From NCBI GenBank assembly GCA_037783415.1, contig JAZGTN010000007.1:1371501-1435500 (forward strand): DNA of 64,000 nucleotides. The letters are read 5' to 3'. The number at the start of each line of letters is the position of its first letter. Position 1 is the first letter of the stretch. The notes under the pieces are model-generated. The model saw nothing but the letters and a program-made list of their open reading frames with translations. It had not been told where the DNA came from and did no database searches. The translations under genes and the position numbers were made by a program. This DNA comes from Leptasterias polaris (taxonomy: Eukaryota; Echinodermata; Asteroidea; Forcipulatida; Asteriidae). Below are positions 31,236-41,748 of the stretch, piece by piece.

Positions 31236-31504
31236 TCATATTTAATGTTCAAATACATTAATTTGATAATTGCAAAAGAAAAGAACAAGAGAATCGGAGA
31301 AGGATCACCCTGAGTAATTGCTTCCCGAGTCCTAGTTATTTATTTGTTTGTGGTCCTTGTGTCATTTGTTCCTGTTCATGTCTGTTATTTAGTTCTTGCC
31401 AAATCACCAAACCAACAAGTGCTTCACACTGTGTGACGACTTGCCACATTGCCCGGGGCGGGCGTGGCTGGAGATTCTGTCCCTCCCTACTTGCTGAATC
31501 TGAC

Positions 31505-31666
31505 CAGTAGAGGGCGTTAGTTCCGTGTTGTGAGCTAGCTGAGGCACGCATGGCACGCACGTTGCACACGAAAGCTGCTTGCTTACGTCCTCCCTGCATC
31601 TTTTACCGTTCAACTTCAATCAAGGCTTGAAATCCGTAATTCCAACCAAATCTACACGTCTGAAAG
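31505..31666 (+). promoter_or_regulatory. non-coding first exon / promoter of the 33-kb zinc-finger locus
   Basis: This aligns loosely with 39795..39916 and 53230..53375. All begin with an AGAGGGCG block (here 31509..31516), contain AATC/TACACGT text and end in GAAAG before GT. The donor here is TGAAAG/GTATGT at 31666/31667. It would splice to the acceptor at 32760. It is an untranslated exon by inference from three paralogues. Confidence 0.6.
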
Positions 31667-31856
31667 GTATGTTATGTTGTTTATAGTTATGCATGTGTGT
31701 GTTTCCTTTTTTGTGTTTTAATTAAGTGTATATTTAGACTTAATCATTTTTTTGTCGAATGTTTTTTCTCGTTTCGTCTCAGTCGTAGCATCATGGATTC
31801 ATGGTCGTAGCATCATGGAGGAAGTGGTCGTAGTAAACTAGTATAGTATCACTCTT

Positions 31857-32154
31857 CCGCCCCAACTTGACAATCGTCCCAATTACAGTTGGGACCTGTC
31901 CTATTGAGTGTTGCAGTTGGGGCGTACCATTTATAGTTGGGATCGCCCATTAGAACTCTACAGTACACGAGATATATATACGAACCGACGTATGAAGCCC
32001 AATTCCTTGCCACAACCATGCACATGATTTAAGGGTTAGGGTTAGGATTGACAATTGTGGGTGAGGGAAGGGTGGGGTAGGGTGAGGGTGATGAACACCC
32101 CCCCTTTCACCTTGGAGGAACCCAACCATGAAAGCGAGGAATTGGGCTTCATAC
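31857..32154. repeat. two hairpin repeats in the zinc-finger intron
   Basis: 31857..31944 is the reverse-complement relative of 6795..6876 (AGTTGGGG family). 31990..32009 and 32136..32154 are inverted arms (GTATGAAGCCCAATTCC and complement) of a second element. A short TTAGGGTTAGGG run lies at about 32035. Confidence 0.6.
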
Positions 32155-32760
32155 ATCATGAAGCATATGCTTCCGATAGCCCCCGCGATGTTTGTGGCCA
32201 ACCTTTTTAATCCAAAACCCTACTGGTGGGAATAACAATTTACATGCTTTGTTGTGTTGTGATAGTAATTTAATTTTTCCTCTTTTAATGTCTGTGGATT
32301 TTGCCAAACACTAAACAAATTTGTTAAGGGTTTTCGAAATTCTGTATAAAAAGGTCTTTCTCACCATTTCTCACCAAACCAAACAATACCGATCTAATGT
32401 TTTGTGTTGCCTTTTACTTCCCAAAGTCAATACTATTCCTTGAGTGATGAACTCGACCCGAAAGTCCACTTTTCTGCGGAATCAGCTTTAATTAAGCATC
32501 TTACGTATCCACACACAAGGGATGAAAGATTTGTGTGGAAAGTAAATTTTATGAAAGAGATTGTCTAGTTTTATGAGTGTGTCTATACCTTTTATTTGGA
32601 ACGAGGGATTCTAAATTCTGATGATTCTGGAATAACATTTTGATGACAAAAGGTTCAAGTTTAGGGTGATTTGTTTATTACCTATTTCAAGAGTAGCTGT
32701 AGTATTTATCATTCTTAATAATAATAGCAAGAAGCTAAACTTTATGTTTTATTTTTACAG

Positions 32761-33158
32761 ATAAGAATTCTCAAGAGAAGATGTTTATCTGTGACCCATG
32801 TGGAGCAACCTAGTCAGTAAAAGTGCAACTGGAAATTCATCAAAAACCCACATTTTAAAATCATGGAGTGAATTAGTTGATGTTTGTAAATATCACCATG
32901 AACTGAGAGTATGAAAGGGTCCACACTTGAGAGAAACCATTTATTTGTGACTATTGTGGAAGATTCTTCTCCAGGAAAAGTTCCCTGACAGACCATGTAC
33001 TGCATCCACACTGGAGATAAACCATTTATATGTGACAGCATTTTCTCAAAAAAGTAGTCTAAAAACACACAGGAAAGTTCAAACTGTAGAAATACCATTT
33101 GTTTGTGATGTGTGTGGAGGTAGTTTCAGTGAGAACTCTACTTTCAAAACTCATCTGA
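32761..33158 (+). pseudogene. destroyed 5' coding region of the 33-kb zinc-finger locus
   Basis: It follows the family acceptor (TTTTTACAG ending 32760) and matches the family coding start. The initiator ATG is changed to AAG at 32763, and a TAG stop lies in frame at 32811 where paralogues read TAC. Further fingers follow in changing frames (FICDYCGRFFSRKSSLTDH, FVCDVCGGSFSENSTFKTH) with stops. The canonical protein start is therefore lost. Confidence 0.85.
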
Positions 33159-36100
33159 AGAGAAACCATTAATTTTTGTGGAAAGGCCTTTTTCTATAAA
33201 CACTACCTGACAAGCCACCAGTGTGTTCGAGGGAAACCATTCCTTTGTGACCGCTGTGGAAAAGCCTTTTCACACAAACAATCTTTGACAAGCCATCAGC
33301 GTCTCCACACTGCAGAGAGACAATTTGTGACTATTGTGGAAAAAGATTTTTCAAGAAGATCTAGCCTGATCATGCATCAGTATGTCCACACAGGAGAGAA
33401 ACCGTTTGCATGTCACATTTGTGGAGTTGGTTTCAGTAAGAACTCTACTTTAAAATCTCACCTGCTTGTCCACACTAATGAGAAACCATTTGTTTGTGAC
33501 ATTTGTGGAAAAGCGTTTAGTCGAAAAGGCAATCTAAATTCTCATCAGAGTCGCCACACTGGAGAGAAACCATTTGTTTGTAACATATGTGGAGTTGGTT
33601 TAGGTTGGAAATGTACTTTACAAAAACATATGCGTACCCACACTGGAGAGAAACCATTTGTTTGTGACATTTGTGGAAACGCCTTTTCACAAAAACATTC
33701 TTTGTCAAACCATCAGCGTCTCCACTCTGGAGAGAAACCATTTGTTTGTGACATTTGTGGTAAAGCCTTTGCACAAAAACATGCTTTGACAAGCCATCAG
33801 CATCTTCACACTGGAGAGAAACCATTTTCTTGTGACATTTGTGGGAAATCCTTTTTCTATAAAAACCACCTGACCAGCCATCAGCGTGTCCACACTGAAG
33901 AGAAACCATTCCTTTGTGACCACTGTGGAAAAGCCTTTTCACACAAACAATCTTTGACAAGCCATCAGCGTCTTCACACTGCAGAGAAACAAATTGTTTG
34001 TGACATTTGTGGAAAAGCCTATTCAACAAGATCTAGCCTGATCGTACATCAGCGTCTCCACACTGGACAGAAGCCATTTGTTTGTGACATTTGTGGAGTT
34101 GGTTTCACTCTGAACTCTACTTTAAAAACTCATCTGCTTGTCCACACAAATGAGAAACCATTTGTTTGTGACATTTGTGGAAAAGCGTTTAGTCGAAAAG
34201 GAAACCTAAATTCTCATCAGAGTCGCCACACTGGAGAGAAAACTTTTGTTTGTGACATTTGTGGAGTTGGTTTCAGTTGTAAATGTAATTTAAAAACACA
34301 TATGCGTACCCACACTGGAGAGAAACCATTCGTTTGTGACATTTGTGGAAAAGCCTTTTCACAAAAACATGCTTTGACAATCCATCAGCGTCTCCACACT
34401 GGAGAGAAACCATTTGCTTGTGACAATTGTGGAAAATCCTTTTCTAATAAACACCACCTGACAATTCATCAGCGTATCCACACTGAAGAGAAACCATTCC
34501 TTTGTGACCACTGTGGAAAAGCCTTTATACACAAACAATCTTTGACGAGCCATCAGCGTCTCCACACTGCAGAGGAACAAATTATTTGTAACATTTGTGG
34601 AAAAGCTTTTTCAAGAAGTTCTAGCCTGATCATGCATCAGTGTGTCCACCCAGGAGAGAAACCATTTGTTTGTGACATTTGTGGAAAAACGTTTAGTCGA
34701 AAAGGAAACCTAAATTCTCATCAGAGTTGCCACACTGGAGAGAAAACTTTTGTTTGTAGCATTTGTGGAGTTGGTTTCAGTAGGAAATGTTTTTTACAAA
34801 AACATTTGCGTACATGTACCCACACTGGAGAGAAACCATTTGTTTGTGACATTTGTGGAAAAGCCTTTTCATACAAACATTCTTTGACTAGCCATCAGCG
34901 TCTCCACACTGGAGAGAAACCATTTGTTTGTGACATTTGTGGAAAAGGATTTAGTCAAAAATGTACTTTGGAGAAACATACGCGTACCCACACTGGAGAG
35001 AAACCATTTTTGTGTGACATTTGTGGAAAAGCCTTTCCATACAAACAGTCTTTGACAAGCCATCTGCTTGTCCACACTAATGAGAAACCATTTGTTTGTG
35101 ACATTTGTGGAAAAGCATTTAGTTTAAAATGCAATCTAAATTGTCATCAGAGTTGCCACACTGGAGAGAAAACTTTTGTTTGTGACATTTGTGGAGTTGG
35201 TTTCAGTAGAAAATGTATTTTACAAAAACATATGCGTACCCACACTGGAGAGAAACCATTTGTTTGTGACATTTGTGGAAAAGCCTTTCCATACAAATAT
35301 TCTTTGACAATCCATCAGCGTCTCCACATTGGAGAGAAACCATTTGTTTGTGACACTTGTGGAAAATCCTTTTTTCAAAAACACAACCTGACAAGCCATC
35401 AGCGTGTTCATACTGGAGGGAAACCATTCCTTTGTGACCGCTGTGGAAAAGCCTTTTCACACAAACAATCTTTGACGAGCCATCAGCGTCTGCACACTGC
35501 AGAGGAACAAATTATTTGTAACATTTGTGGAAAAGCTTTTTCAAGAAGTTCTAGCCTGATCATGCATCAGTGTGTCCACCCAGGAGAGAAACCATTTGTT
35601 TGTGACATTTGTGGAAAAACGTTTAGTCGAAAAGGAAACCTAAATTCTCATCAGAGTTGCCACACTGGAGAGAAAACTTTTGTTTGTAGCATTTGTGGAG
35701 TTGGTTTCAGTAGGAAATGTTTTTTACAAAAACATTTGCGTACATGTACCCACACTGGAGAGAAACCATTTGTTTGTGACATTTGTGGAAAAGCCTTTTC
35801 ATACAAACATTCTTTGACTAGCCATCAGCGTCTCCACACTGGAGAGAAACCATTTGTTTGTGACATTTGTGGAAAAGGATTTAGTCAAAAATGTACTTTG
35901 GAGAAACATACGCGTACCCACACTGGAGAGAAACCATTTTTGTGTGACATTTGTGGAAAAGCCTTTCCATACAAACAGTCTTTGACAAGCCATCTGCTTG
36001 TCCACACTAATGAGAAACCATTTGTTTGTGACATTTGTGGAAAAGCATTTAGTTTAAAATGCAATCTAAATTGTCATCAGAGTTGCCACACTGGAGAGAA

Positions 36101-37187
36101 AACTTTTGTTTGTGACATTTGTGGAGTTGGTTTCAGTAGAAAATGTATTTTACAGAAACATATGCGTACCCACACTGGAGAGAAACCATTTGTTTGTGAC
36201 ATTTGTGAAAAAGCCTTTCCATACAAATATTCTTTGACAATCCATCAGCGTCTCCACATTGGAGAGAAACCATTTGTTTGTGACACTTGTGGAAAATCCT
36301 TTTTTCAAAAACACAAACTGACAAGCCATCAGCGTGTTCATACTGGAGGGAGACCATTCCTTTGTGACCGCTGTGGAAAAGCCTTTTCACACAAACAATC
36401 TTTGACGAGCCATCAGCGTCTGCACACTGCAGAGAGACAAATTGTTTGTGACATTTGTGGAAAAGCTTTTTCAAGAAGATCTAGCCTGATCAAACATCAG
36501 TATGTCCACACAGGAGAGAAACCGTTTGCTTGTGACATTTGTGGAGTTGGTTTCACTAAGAACTCTGCTTTAAAAACTCATCTGCTTGTCCACACTAATG
36601 AGAAACCATTTGTTTGTGACATTTGTGGAAAAGCATTTAGTTTAAAATGCAATTTAAATTCTCATCAGAGTTGCCACACTGGAGAGAAAACTTTTGTTTG
36701 TGACATTTGTGGAGTTGGTTTCAGTAGAAAATGTATTTTACAGAAACATACGCGTACCCACACTGGAGAGAAACCATTTGTTTGTGACATTTGTGAAAAA
36801 GCCTTTCCATACAAACATTCTTTGGCAATCCATCAGCGTCTCCACATTGGAGAGAAACCATTTGTTTGTGACATTTGTGGAAAATCCTTTTTCCATAAAC
36901 ACCACCTGACAAGCCATCAGCGTGTTCACACTGGAGGGAAACCATTCCTTTGTGACCACTGTGGAAAAGCCTTTTCATACAAACAATCTTTGACAAGCCA
37001 TCAGCGTCTCCACACTGCAGAGAGACAATTTGTTTGTGACATTTGTGGAGTTGGTTTTACTAAGAACTCTACTTTAAAATCTCACCTGCTTGTCCACACT
37101 AATGGGAAACCATTTGTTTGTGACATTTGTGGAAAAGCGTTTAGTCGAAAATGCAATCTAAAATCTCATCAGAGTCGCCACACTTGA
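33159..37187 (+). CDS. 45-finger C2H2 zinc-finger array (gene 4, start uncertain)
   Basis: One frame stays open for over 4 kb and encodes about 45 intact C2H2 fingers after one degenerate finger; the first in-frame ATG is at 33372. Fingers read FVCDICGKAFSRKGNLNSHQ and similar, with TGEKPF linkers. Recurrent HTAEKQ or HTAERQ linkers mark module ends, and TNEKPF follows NSTLK fingers. A 930-bp, 11-finger block (about 34562..35491) is duplicated at 35492..36421 with only a few residue changes. The family's normal start region at 32761 is broken, so expression would need an internal start or different splicing. The frame ends at 37187, with decayed fingers beyond. It may be a young pseudogene or a re-started gene. 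Confidence 0.75.
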   Translation, partial: RETINFCGKAFFYKHYLTSHQCVRGKPFLCDRCGKAFSHKQSLTSHQRLHTAERQFVTIVEKDFSRRSSLIMHQYVHTGEKPFACHICGVGFSKNSTLKSHLLVHTNEKPFVCDICGKAFSRKGNLNSHQSRHTGEKPFVCNICGVGLGWKCTLQKHMRTHTGEKPFVCDICGNAFSQKHSLSNHQRLHSGEKPFVCDICGKAFAQKHALTSHQHLHTGEKPFSCDICGKSFFYKNHLTSHQRVHTEEKPFLCDHCGKAFSHKQSLTSHQRLHTAEKQIVCDICGKAYSTRSSLIVHQRLHTGQKPFVCDICGVGFTLNSTLKTHLLVHTNEKPFVCDICGKAFSRKGNLNSHQSRHTGEKTFVCDICGVGFSCKCNLKTHMRTHTGEKPFVCDICGKAFSQKHALTIHQRLHTGEKPFACDNCGKSFSNKHHLTIHQRIHTEEKPFLCDHCGKAFIHKQSLTSHQRLHTAEEQIICNICGKAFSRSSSLIMHQCVHPGEKPFVCDICGKTFSRKGNLNSHQSCHTGEKTFVCSICGVGFSRKCFLQKHLRTCTHTGEKPFVCDICGKAFSYKHSLTSHQRLHTGEKPFVCDICGKGFSQKCTLEKHTRTHTGEKPFLCDICGKAFPYKQSLTSHLLVHTNEKPFVCDICGKAFSLKCNLNCHQSCHTGEKTFVCDICGVGFSRKCILQKHMRTHTGEKPFVCDICGKAFPYKYSLTIHQRLHIGEKPFVCDTCGKSFFQKHNLTSHQRVHTGGKPFLCDRCGKAFSHKQSLTSHQRLHTAEEQIICNICGKAFSRSSSLIMHQCVHPGEKPFVCDICGKTFSRKGNLNSHQSCHTGEKTFVCSICGVGFSRKCFLQKHLRTCTHTGEKPFVCDICGKAFSYKHSLTSHQRLHTGEKPFVCDICGKGFSQKCTLEKHTRTHTGEKPFLCDICGKAFPYKQSLTSHLLVHTNEKPFVCDICGKAFSLKCNLNCHQSCHTGEKTFVCDICGVGFSRKCILQKHMRTHTGEKPFVCDICEKAFPYKYSLTIHQRLHIGEKPFVCDTCGKSFFQKHKLTSHQRVHTGGRPFLCDRCGKAFSHKQSLTSHQRLHTAERQIVCDICGKAFSRRSSLIKHQYVHTGEKPFACDICGVGFTKNSALKTHLLVHTNEKPFVCDICGKAFSLKCNLNSHQSCHTGEKTFVCDICGVGFSRKCILQKHTRTHTGEKPFVCDICEKAFPYKHSLAIHQRLHIGEKPFVCDICGKSFFHKHHLTSHQRVHTGGKPFLCDHCGKAFSYKQSLTSHQRLHTAERQFVCDICGVGFTKNSTLKSHLLVHTNGKPFVCDICGKAFSRKCNLKSHQSRHT

Positions 37188-37690
37188 CAGAAAACTTTTG
37201 TTTGTAACCTTTTTGGATTTGGTTTCAGTAGGAAAAATACTTCAGAAAAACATCTGCGTACCCACACTGGAGAGAAATAATTAGTTTGTGACATTTGTGG
37301 AAAAGCCTTTTTCACGAAAACGTCACCTGACAGACCATCAGCGTGTCCACACCGTGGAGAAACTACACCTTTGTGAACATATTGTTTAAAGGACATTTCA
37401 CACAAACAAACTTTGACAAACCATCAGCGTCTCCACACTGGAGGGAAACTATTTGTTTTTGACGTTTTTGAAAAAGCCTTTTCATGCAAACATGCACTGA
37501 CAAACCTTCCGTGTATTAACACTTGTGGAAACCAAATGTTTGAGATGTTGTAAAGTTGTTTCACATGAAACCACTCGAAAGTCAATCAGGGTGTCCAAAA
37601 TGGTGATAAAACATGTGTTTGTCAGAGGCTGATCCAACATTTTCATGTAGATGATGCATATGTGTGTACAGGGCTAATTTTCAAGTAATT
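37188..37690 (+). pseudogene. decayed 3' fingers and shared 3' flank
   Basis: Finger text continues in broken frames to about 37530 (CDICGKAFFTKT, HQRVHTVEKL). From about 37545 to 37690 the flank matches the 3' side of zinc-finger gene 5 (41720..41860; TGTTGTAAAGTTGTTTCACA and GGCTGATCCAA), so the 3' UTR region is shared. Confidence 0.7.
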
Positions 37691-39077
37691 TTTAGTATAT
37701 CTACAAAGTATTATAAAAACTAATGCAGGTGACCTCATTTTTACACGAGCTGAAGCAGAGTGATCTTAATTAATGTAAATGAGGGGGTTGTGTAGCCAGC
37801 CAATATCGCTGACCAGAGCAGCTGGAAATCTAGGCAGTTCTAGGCCTCAATTAATGGATATTGAGCTTGGATTCCCACAAATCTGCCCCTATAAGTATCC
37901 CACTTCTGATACCGAGCCAAATGGCGCTGATGAGTGCACCTGGGAATCCAGGTACTACCATGCCCCAATTCAGCGAATTTTGATCTTGGATTACCACATA
38001 TCTGCTTATAAATATCTTACTTCAGACACCAAGCCAAAATGCGCTGACCAGTGCACCTGAGAATCCAGCCACTGCTGTGCGGCAACTTATTGAATTGTGA
38101 GCTCGGATTCCCACTTATCTGCATGTAAGTATCCCACTTCTGACACCAAGCCAAACAGTTGACCACAGCACCTGGGAATCCAGGCACTATACTTTGTACC
38201 AATTTTTGGAATTGTGAACTTGGATTCCCATGTGATCTGTTGTAGATGGTCAGTGCTGATCTGGATCTTAACAAATAAAGACAATACATTTAGAGCTATG
38301 AGAATGCTGTAACTACATCACTCTTTTTCATAAGACTTTTAGAAGAGATTGAGATTAATAATGTAAAACTTTTTAGTTCATGTTATCTTGTAAGGCTCCC
38401 TACTTAAGAACAAAATCAGGAAAGGATTAAACAGAGAAACTGTCTCCTCAGTCAAAATTATTTATTTGTTTGTCTGTTTCTTGTTTCATTCGTTCCTGTC
38501 GGTTAATTGATTCTTGATGCATAGCATTGGTGGTAGAGCTGGGTTTGACCTTTTCATAGCTTGAATGACAGTAGTGCTACTAGACTGGTCCTCTGACTCT
38601 ATCAGGCACTGGTCTTACAGACCTAATTATTTCATTAGATACAATGATTTTAGTGGATAAACGTGCAGTGACGTAAGCTTGCCATATCTGAGTTATGATT
38701 GGTGCTCGGAAGTGACGTAGTTTGTCAGCCACACACCACCAGCGCGAACTGTTTGATAGTAAAAATGTTTGTATGTAATGCTGTTTTATTCACAATGTAA
38801 AGTGTGTATGAACTACGAATCTCTGCTGTCCGTGTGCAAATGGATTTGAAGACAAAGGTACATTTGGCAGCATCCGGTCTGGCAGGTATCTGGTGTTTTT
38901 CACGAGCTTCAAAGTGTCATGTCAGATGTTCAAGCTACAGTCAACAGTGCTACTTGTTAAGGGCGCCTTGCCTCTGGCGATGGGTTGAAGGTTTGATGGC
39001 AGTGGTTTGACGAGACCACGCTCTACGCTTTAAGCTCTAGAGTACCTGTATTTAGTTTCTAAATATTTTGGGGTTGA

Positions 39078-39290
39078 ACAAAGAAAAATTGACTAGAGTG
39101 GGATTTGAACCATTGTCCCCCGAATTAACGTGCCAGTGCTCTACCATATCCTATCTAGCCCTTGTTGATTGTACGGTCTCACGTTTTTGTCAATATCTTT
39201 GTTCGGGAGGTGCCAGTCAGAAGCTATTCAACTGTGAACTGCTGTGTACCCAAAGATCACACCCAAGTATACGATATAACATGGGAAGCG
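39078..39290 (-). mobile_element. tRNA-derived SINE copy 4
   Basis: In reverse, the B box region is GGGATTTGAACC at 39107 and the body TTTGTTCGGGAGGTGCCAGT at about 39209. It is orthologous by position to 52657..52840 in copy B, so it predates the segmental duplication. Confidence 0.75.
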
Positions 39291-39794
39291 GCAGCCAGGG
39301 GATCACCTTAAGGGGATGCGACTTTTTATATCAGATATCATGTTTTATTATTTGATAATTTATACATTATTGGCTGAAACAGCGCCCTCTTGCGGATAAA
39401 CCTCCGTCTTGAACCTACCGTCGATCACAGATTGCGAGCTAGTTAGAGCGCGTGACATGTACAGCAAATCTGCGGGGGAATTCTGCGTGGCTGATGTAGA
39501 GAAATGAATCACCAGAAAAATAACCAGTCTCCGACCAGACTTGAAATCAAGTCTAATGAACGAGCGACACGAAAATTGATGTCAAGAATATTATAAGAAT
39601 TATGGCAAATCTTGAGAGGGGAGAAATGATTATGCACTTTTGAAACAGCAGAGGGACAATATTATAGTCGCTTGACGGTTGTAAACCACCATTATCTCTC
39701 TGAGAACAGAAGTGAAATTTACTTTCAAAATTATGTTTTGTTTTTTTTTGCTTTTGAATTTTCCGCTGCCGCCCATTCCCAACTTACTGAACCT

Positions 39795-39916
39795 AATCAA
39801 TAGAGGGCGTCGCGTAAGGAGTTCTTTTGACTTGGTCCTTTGTTGTGTGTGAGTGTATGTGCATGACCGATTTTAGTGATCTCATCAAATTTACACGTGT
39901 AGATACAGTTAGAAAG
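39795..39916 (+). promoter_or_regulatory. non-coding first exon / promoter of zinc-finger gene 5
   Basis: AGAGGGCG lies at 39802..39809, AAATTTACACGTGTAGATA follows, and the exon ends GAAAG before the donor GTTTGT at 39917. The layout matches 31505..31666 and 53230..53375. Splicing to the acceptor at 41032 would give a 1.1-kb intron. The start site is not determined. Confidence 0.6.
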
Positions 39917-40107
39917 GTTTGTTTTAAATTTTTGGTTTTGAATGTTTGTTCATTTTGACATTTGTGAATTTATTAAGTGTATTTTAGAAACAGTATCAAT
40001 GTGGTGAATCGTGTAGGCAGTACCAAAAATATGTTCCCTCTCGCGTCGTTTCCCACCGTTCATCCTTTATTTATTTGTTTAAATTAAATTGAACTTACTC
40101 TTAGTCT

Positions 40108-40168
40108 TAGCCCCAATTTAGGGCCAATCCACAAGGATACAGAGTGGATTGGCCCTAAATTGGGGCTA
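40108..40168. repeat. perfect 25-bp-arm hairpin
   Basis: The arms 40108..40132 and 40144..40168 are exact inverted copies (TAGCCCCAATTTAGGGCCAA..). A related hairpin, GATTAGGGCCAATCC, lies at 54484..54531 in copy B. It is probably a small foldback element or the termini of a deleted one. Confidence 0.75.
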
Positions 40169-40518
40169 GATTGAACTTAGCCTTTTATTTTGAGATATGG
40201 TGGACACTATTTATAGGAGTACACTGTTAAGTTTGGGTGTTGTACAGACAAATTTACCCAAATCAATAATTAGTGTTGTAAAGCATTGTGTCCGCCATAA
40301 GTCAAAAAGACTTATGTATGACGTTCGATCCGCTATATGTCTACACGAACCTCATTTTATTTTTAGTCATGATAGAGTGACATGGAAAAAAGATTATTCG
40401 AAACTTTTTGCCCTTCACAGTTCTGCACCTAGGCTACAGTTATTTTCCCAAAACCGGATCTGGCCAAAATTAGGCTCTACATGTTTTTTTCCCCCACAGT
40501 GTCAGTGAGCTCGGTGCG

Positions 40519-40823
40519 GGTCCAGAAAATCCACTCCGTAAACCAAAAATTGCAAAAAATGATAAATTCTCACCGTTATTCAGAATTCTCGCCTTCCGGT
40601 AACATTATGGCTGCCCCTGAAATTTGTAACTGGTAAGCGGTTGACCAGCATTGCGCCTATGATTGTATACGTGAACTGTGGATTTTGTAACCAGCGTAGC
40701 GCGCAGCATACCAGTTATAAATTTCAGCGAAGGCCATATTGTTACCGGAAGGCGAGAATTCTGAATAACGGTGAGAATTAAATAAATGTTGCACTTTTGT
40801 TTGTGGAGTGGATTTTCTGGACC
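40519..40823. mobile_element. 305-bp foldback (MITE) in the intron of zinc-finger gene 5
   Basis: The outer ends GGTCCAGAAAATCCACTCC (40519) and its complement (40805..40823) enclose long inner arms (CGTTATTCAGAATTCTCGCC, TTCCGGTAACAT and complements, then ATTT.TAACTGGTA). The arms exceed 100 bp in total. No counterpart is seen at the matching place in copy B, so it inserted after the duplication. Confidence 0.8.
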
Positions 40824-41034
40824 ACCTTTTGAAGTTAAATTTTCACAGGTTAGTTTTATTGTACACACCTAACACAATCAGTAGGCTACAATTACCAAAC
40901 GTATACAACACCTTATACATTTTGAAAAAAATTGGAATAGGATTTATAAGCGCAAGTTTGAATTTGTGTACTTTCTCAATAAACATGACTTGGCAAGAAC
41001 TTTTCATTTAAATTTGTTTTTGATTACTGTAGAT

Positions 41035-41748
41035 ATGAATTCTCGAGAGAAGACTTTCATCGGTGACCTATGTGGAGCAACCTGCTCAGGAAAAGGTGAA
41101 CCGATAAATTGCCAAGTAAGCTACATTTTGGAATCACAGGGTGAATTTGTCTGTGAAGTTTGTAAACTGAGAGAGCATCAAAAGGTCCACACTGGAGAGA
41201 AACCATTTGTTTGTAGCTTATGTGGAAAATATTTCTCAAGAAAATCTGGCCTGAGAAATCATGAACGCATGCACACTGGAGAGAAACTATTTGTTTGTGA
41301 CACTTGTGGTAAAGCCTTTGCACAAAAACGAAAGCTGACCAGCCATCAACGTGTTCACACTGGAGAAAGACCTTTCGTTTGTGACATTTGTGGAAAAGCA
41401 TTTTCACATAAACCCAGCCTGACATACCATCATTCTATCCACACTGGAGAGAAACAATTTCTTTGTCACATTTGTGGAAAAAACTTTTCAGATAAACACC
41501 GCCTGATAAGCCATCAGTGTGTTCACACTGGAGAAAGACCTTTTGTTTGTGACAATTGTGGAGTTTGTTTTCGAAACAAAAGTAATTTACATCGGCATCT
41601 GCGTGTCCACACTGGAGAGAAACCATTTGTTTGTGACATTTGTGGAAAAGCGTTTTCACGCAAACGTGCTTTGACAAACCATCAGTGTACACTTAAAAAA
41701 AGCCATATTTGCGGTGTTGTAAAGTTGTTTCACATGCAACCACCTTGA
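41035..41748 (+). CDS. C2H2 zinc-finger protein (gene 5)
   Basis: A nuclear C2H2 protein of 237 residues. The ATG at 41035 follows the family acceptor (TTACTGTAG ending 41032) and opens MNSREKTFIGDLCGATC. The first two fingers are damaged: FIGDLCGATCSGKGE has lost a cysteine and its histidines, and [15 protein letters not shown] lacks the middle. Five good fingers follow (FVCSLCGKYFSRKSGLRNHE to LHRHLRVH), then FVCDICGKAFSRKRALTNHQ without a second histidine. The C-terminus (CTLKKSHICGVVKLFHMQPP) comes from decayed finger and 3' flank sequence. It is much shorter than its paralogues and may be losing function, though the frame is intact. It would splice from the non-coding exon at 39795..39916. 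Confidence 0.75.
   Translation: MNSREKTFIGDLCGATCSGKGEPINCQVSYILESQGEFVCEVCKLREHQKVHTGEKPFVCSLCGKYFSRKSGLRNHERMHTGEKLFVCDTCGKAFAQKRKLTSHQRVHTGERPFVCDICGKAFSHKPSLTYHHSIHTGEKQFLCHICGKNFSDKHRLISHQCVHTGERPFVCDNCGVCFRNKSNLHRHLRVHTGEKPFVCDICGKAFSRKRALTNHQCTLKKSHICGVVKLFHMQPP

Noticed and set aside
32031..32050. Telomere-like TTAGGGTTAGGG
   Set aside because: Only two units are present in a G-rich hairpin element; this is not evidence of a telomeric site.
33517..36996. Minus-strand open frames across the zinc-finger arrays
   Set aside because: They are antisense shadows of the repeated TGEKPFVCD text and recur with the finger period.
33159..37187. Regular 84-bp spacing taken as a CRISPR-like or satellite array
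   Set aside because: The period equals 28 codons and translates to clean C2H2 fingers, so the repeat is protein-coding.
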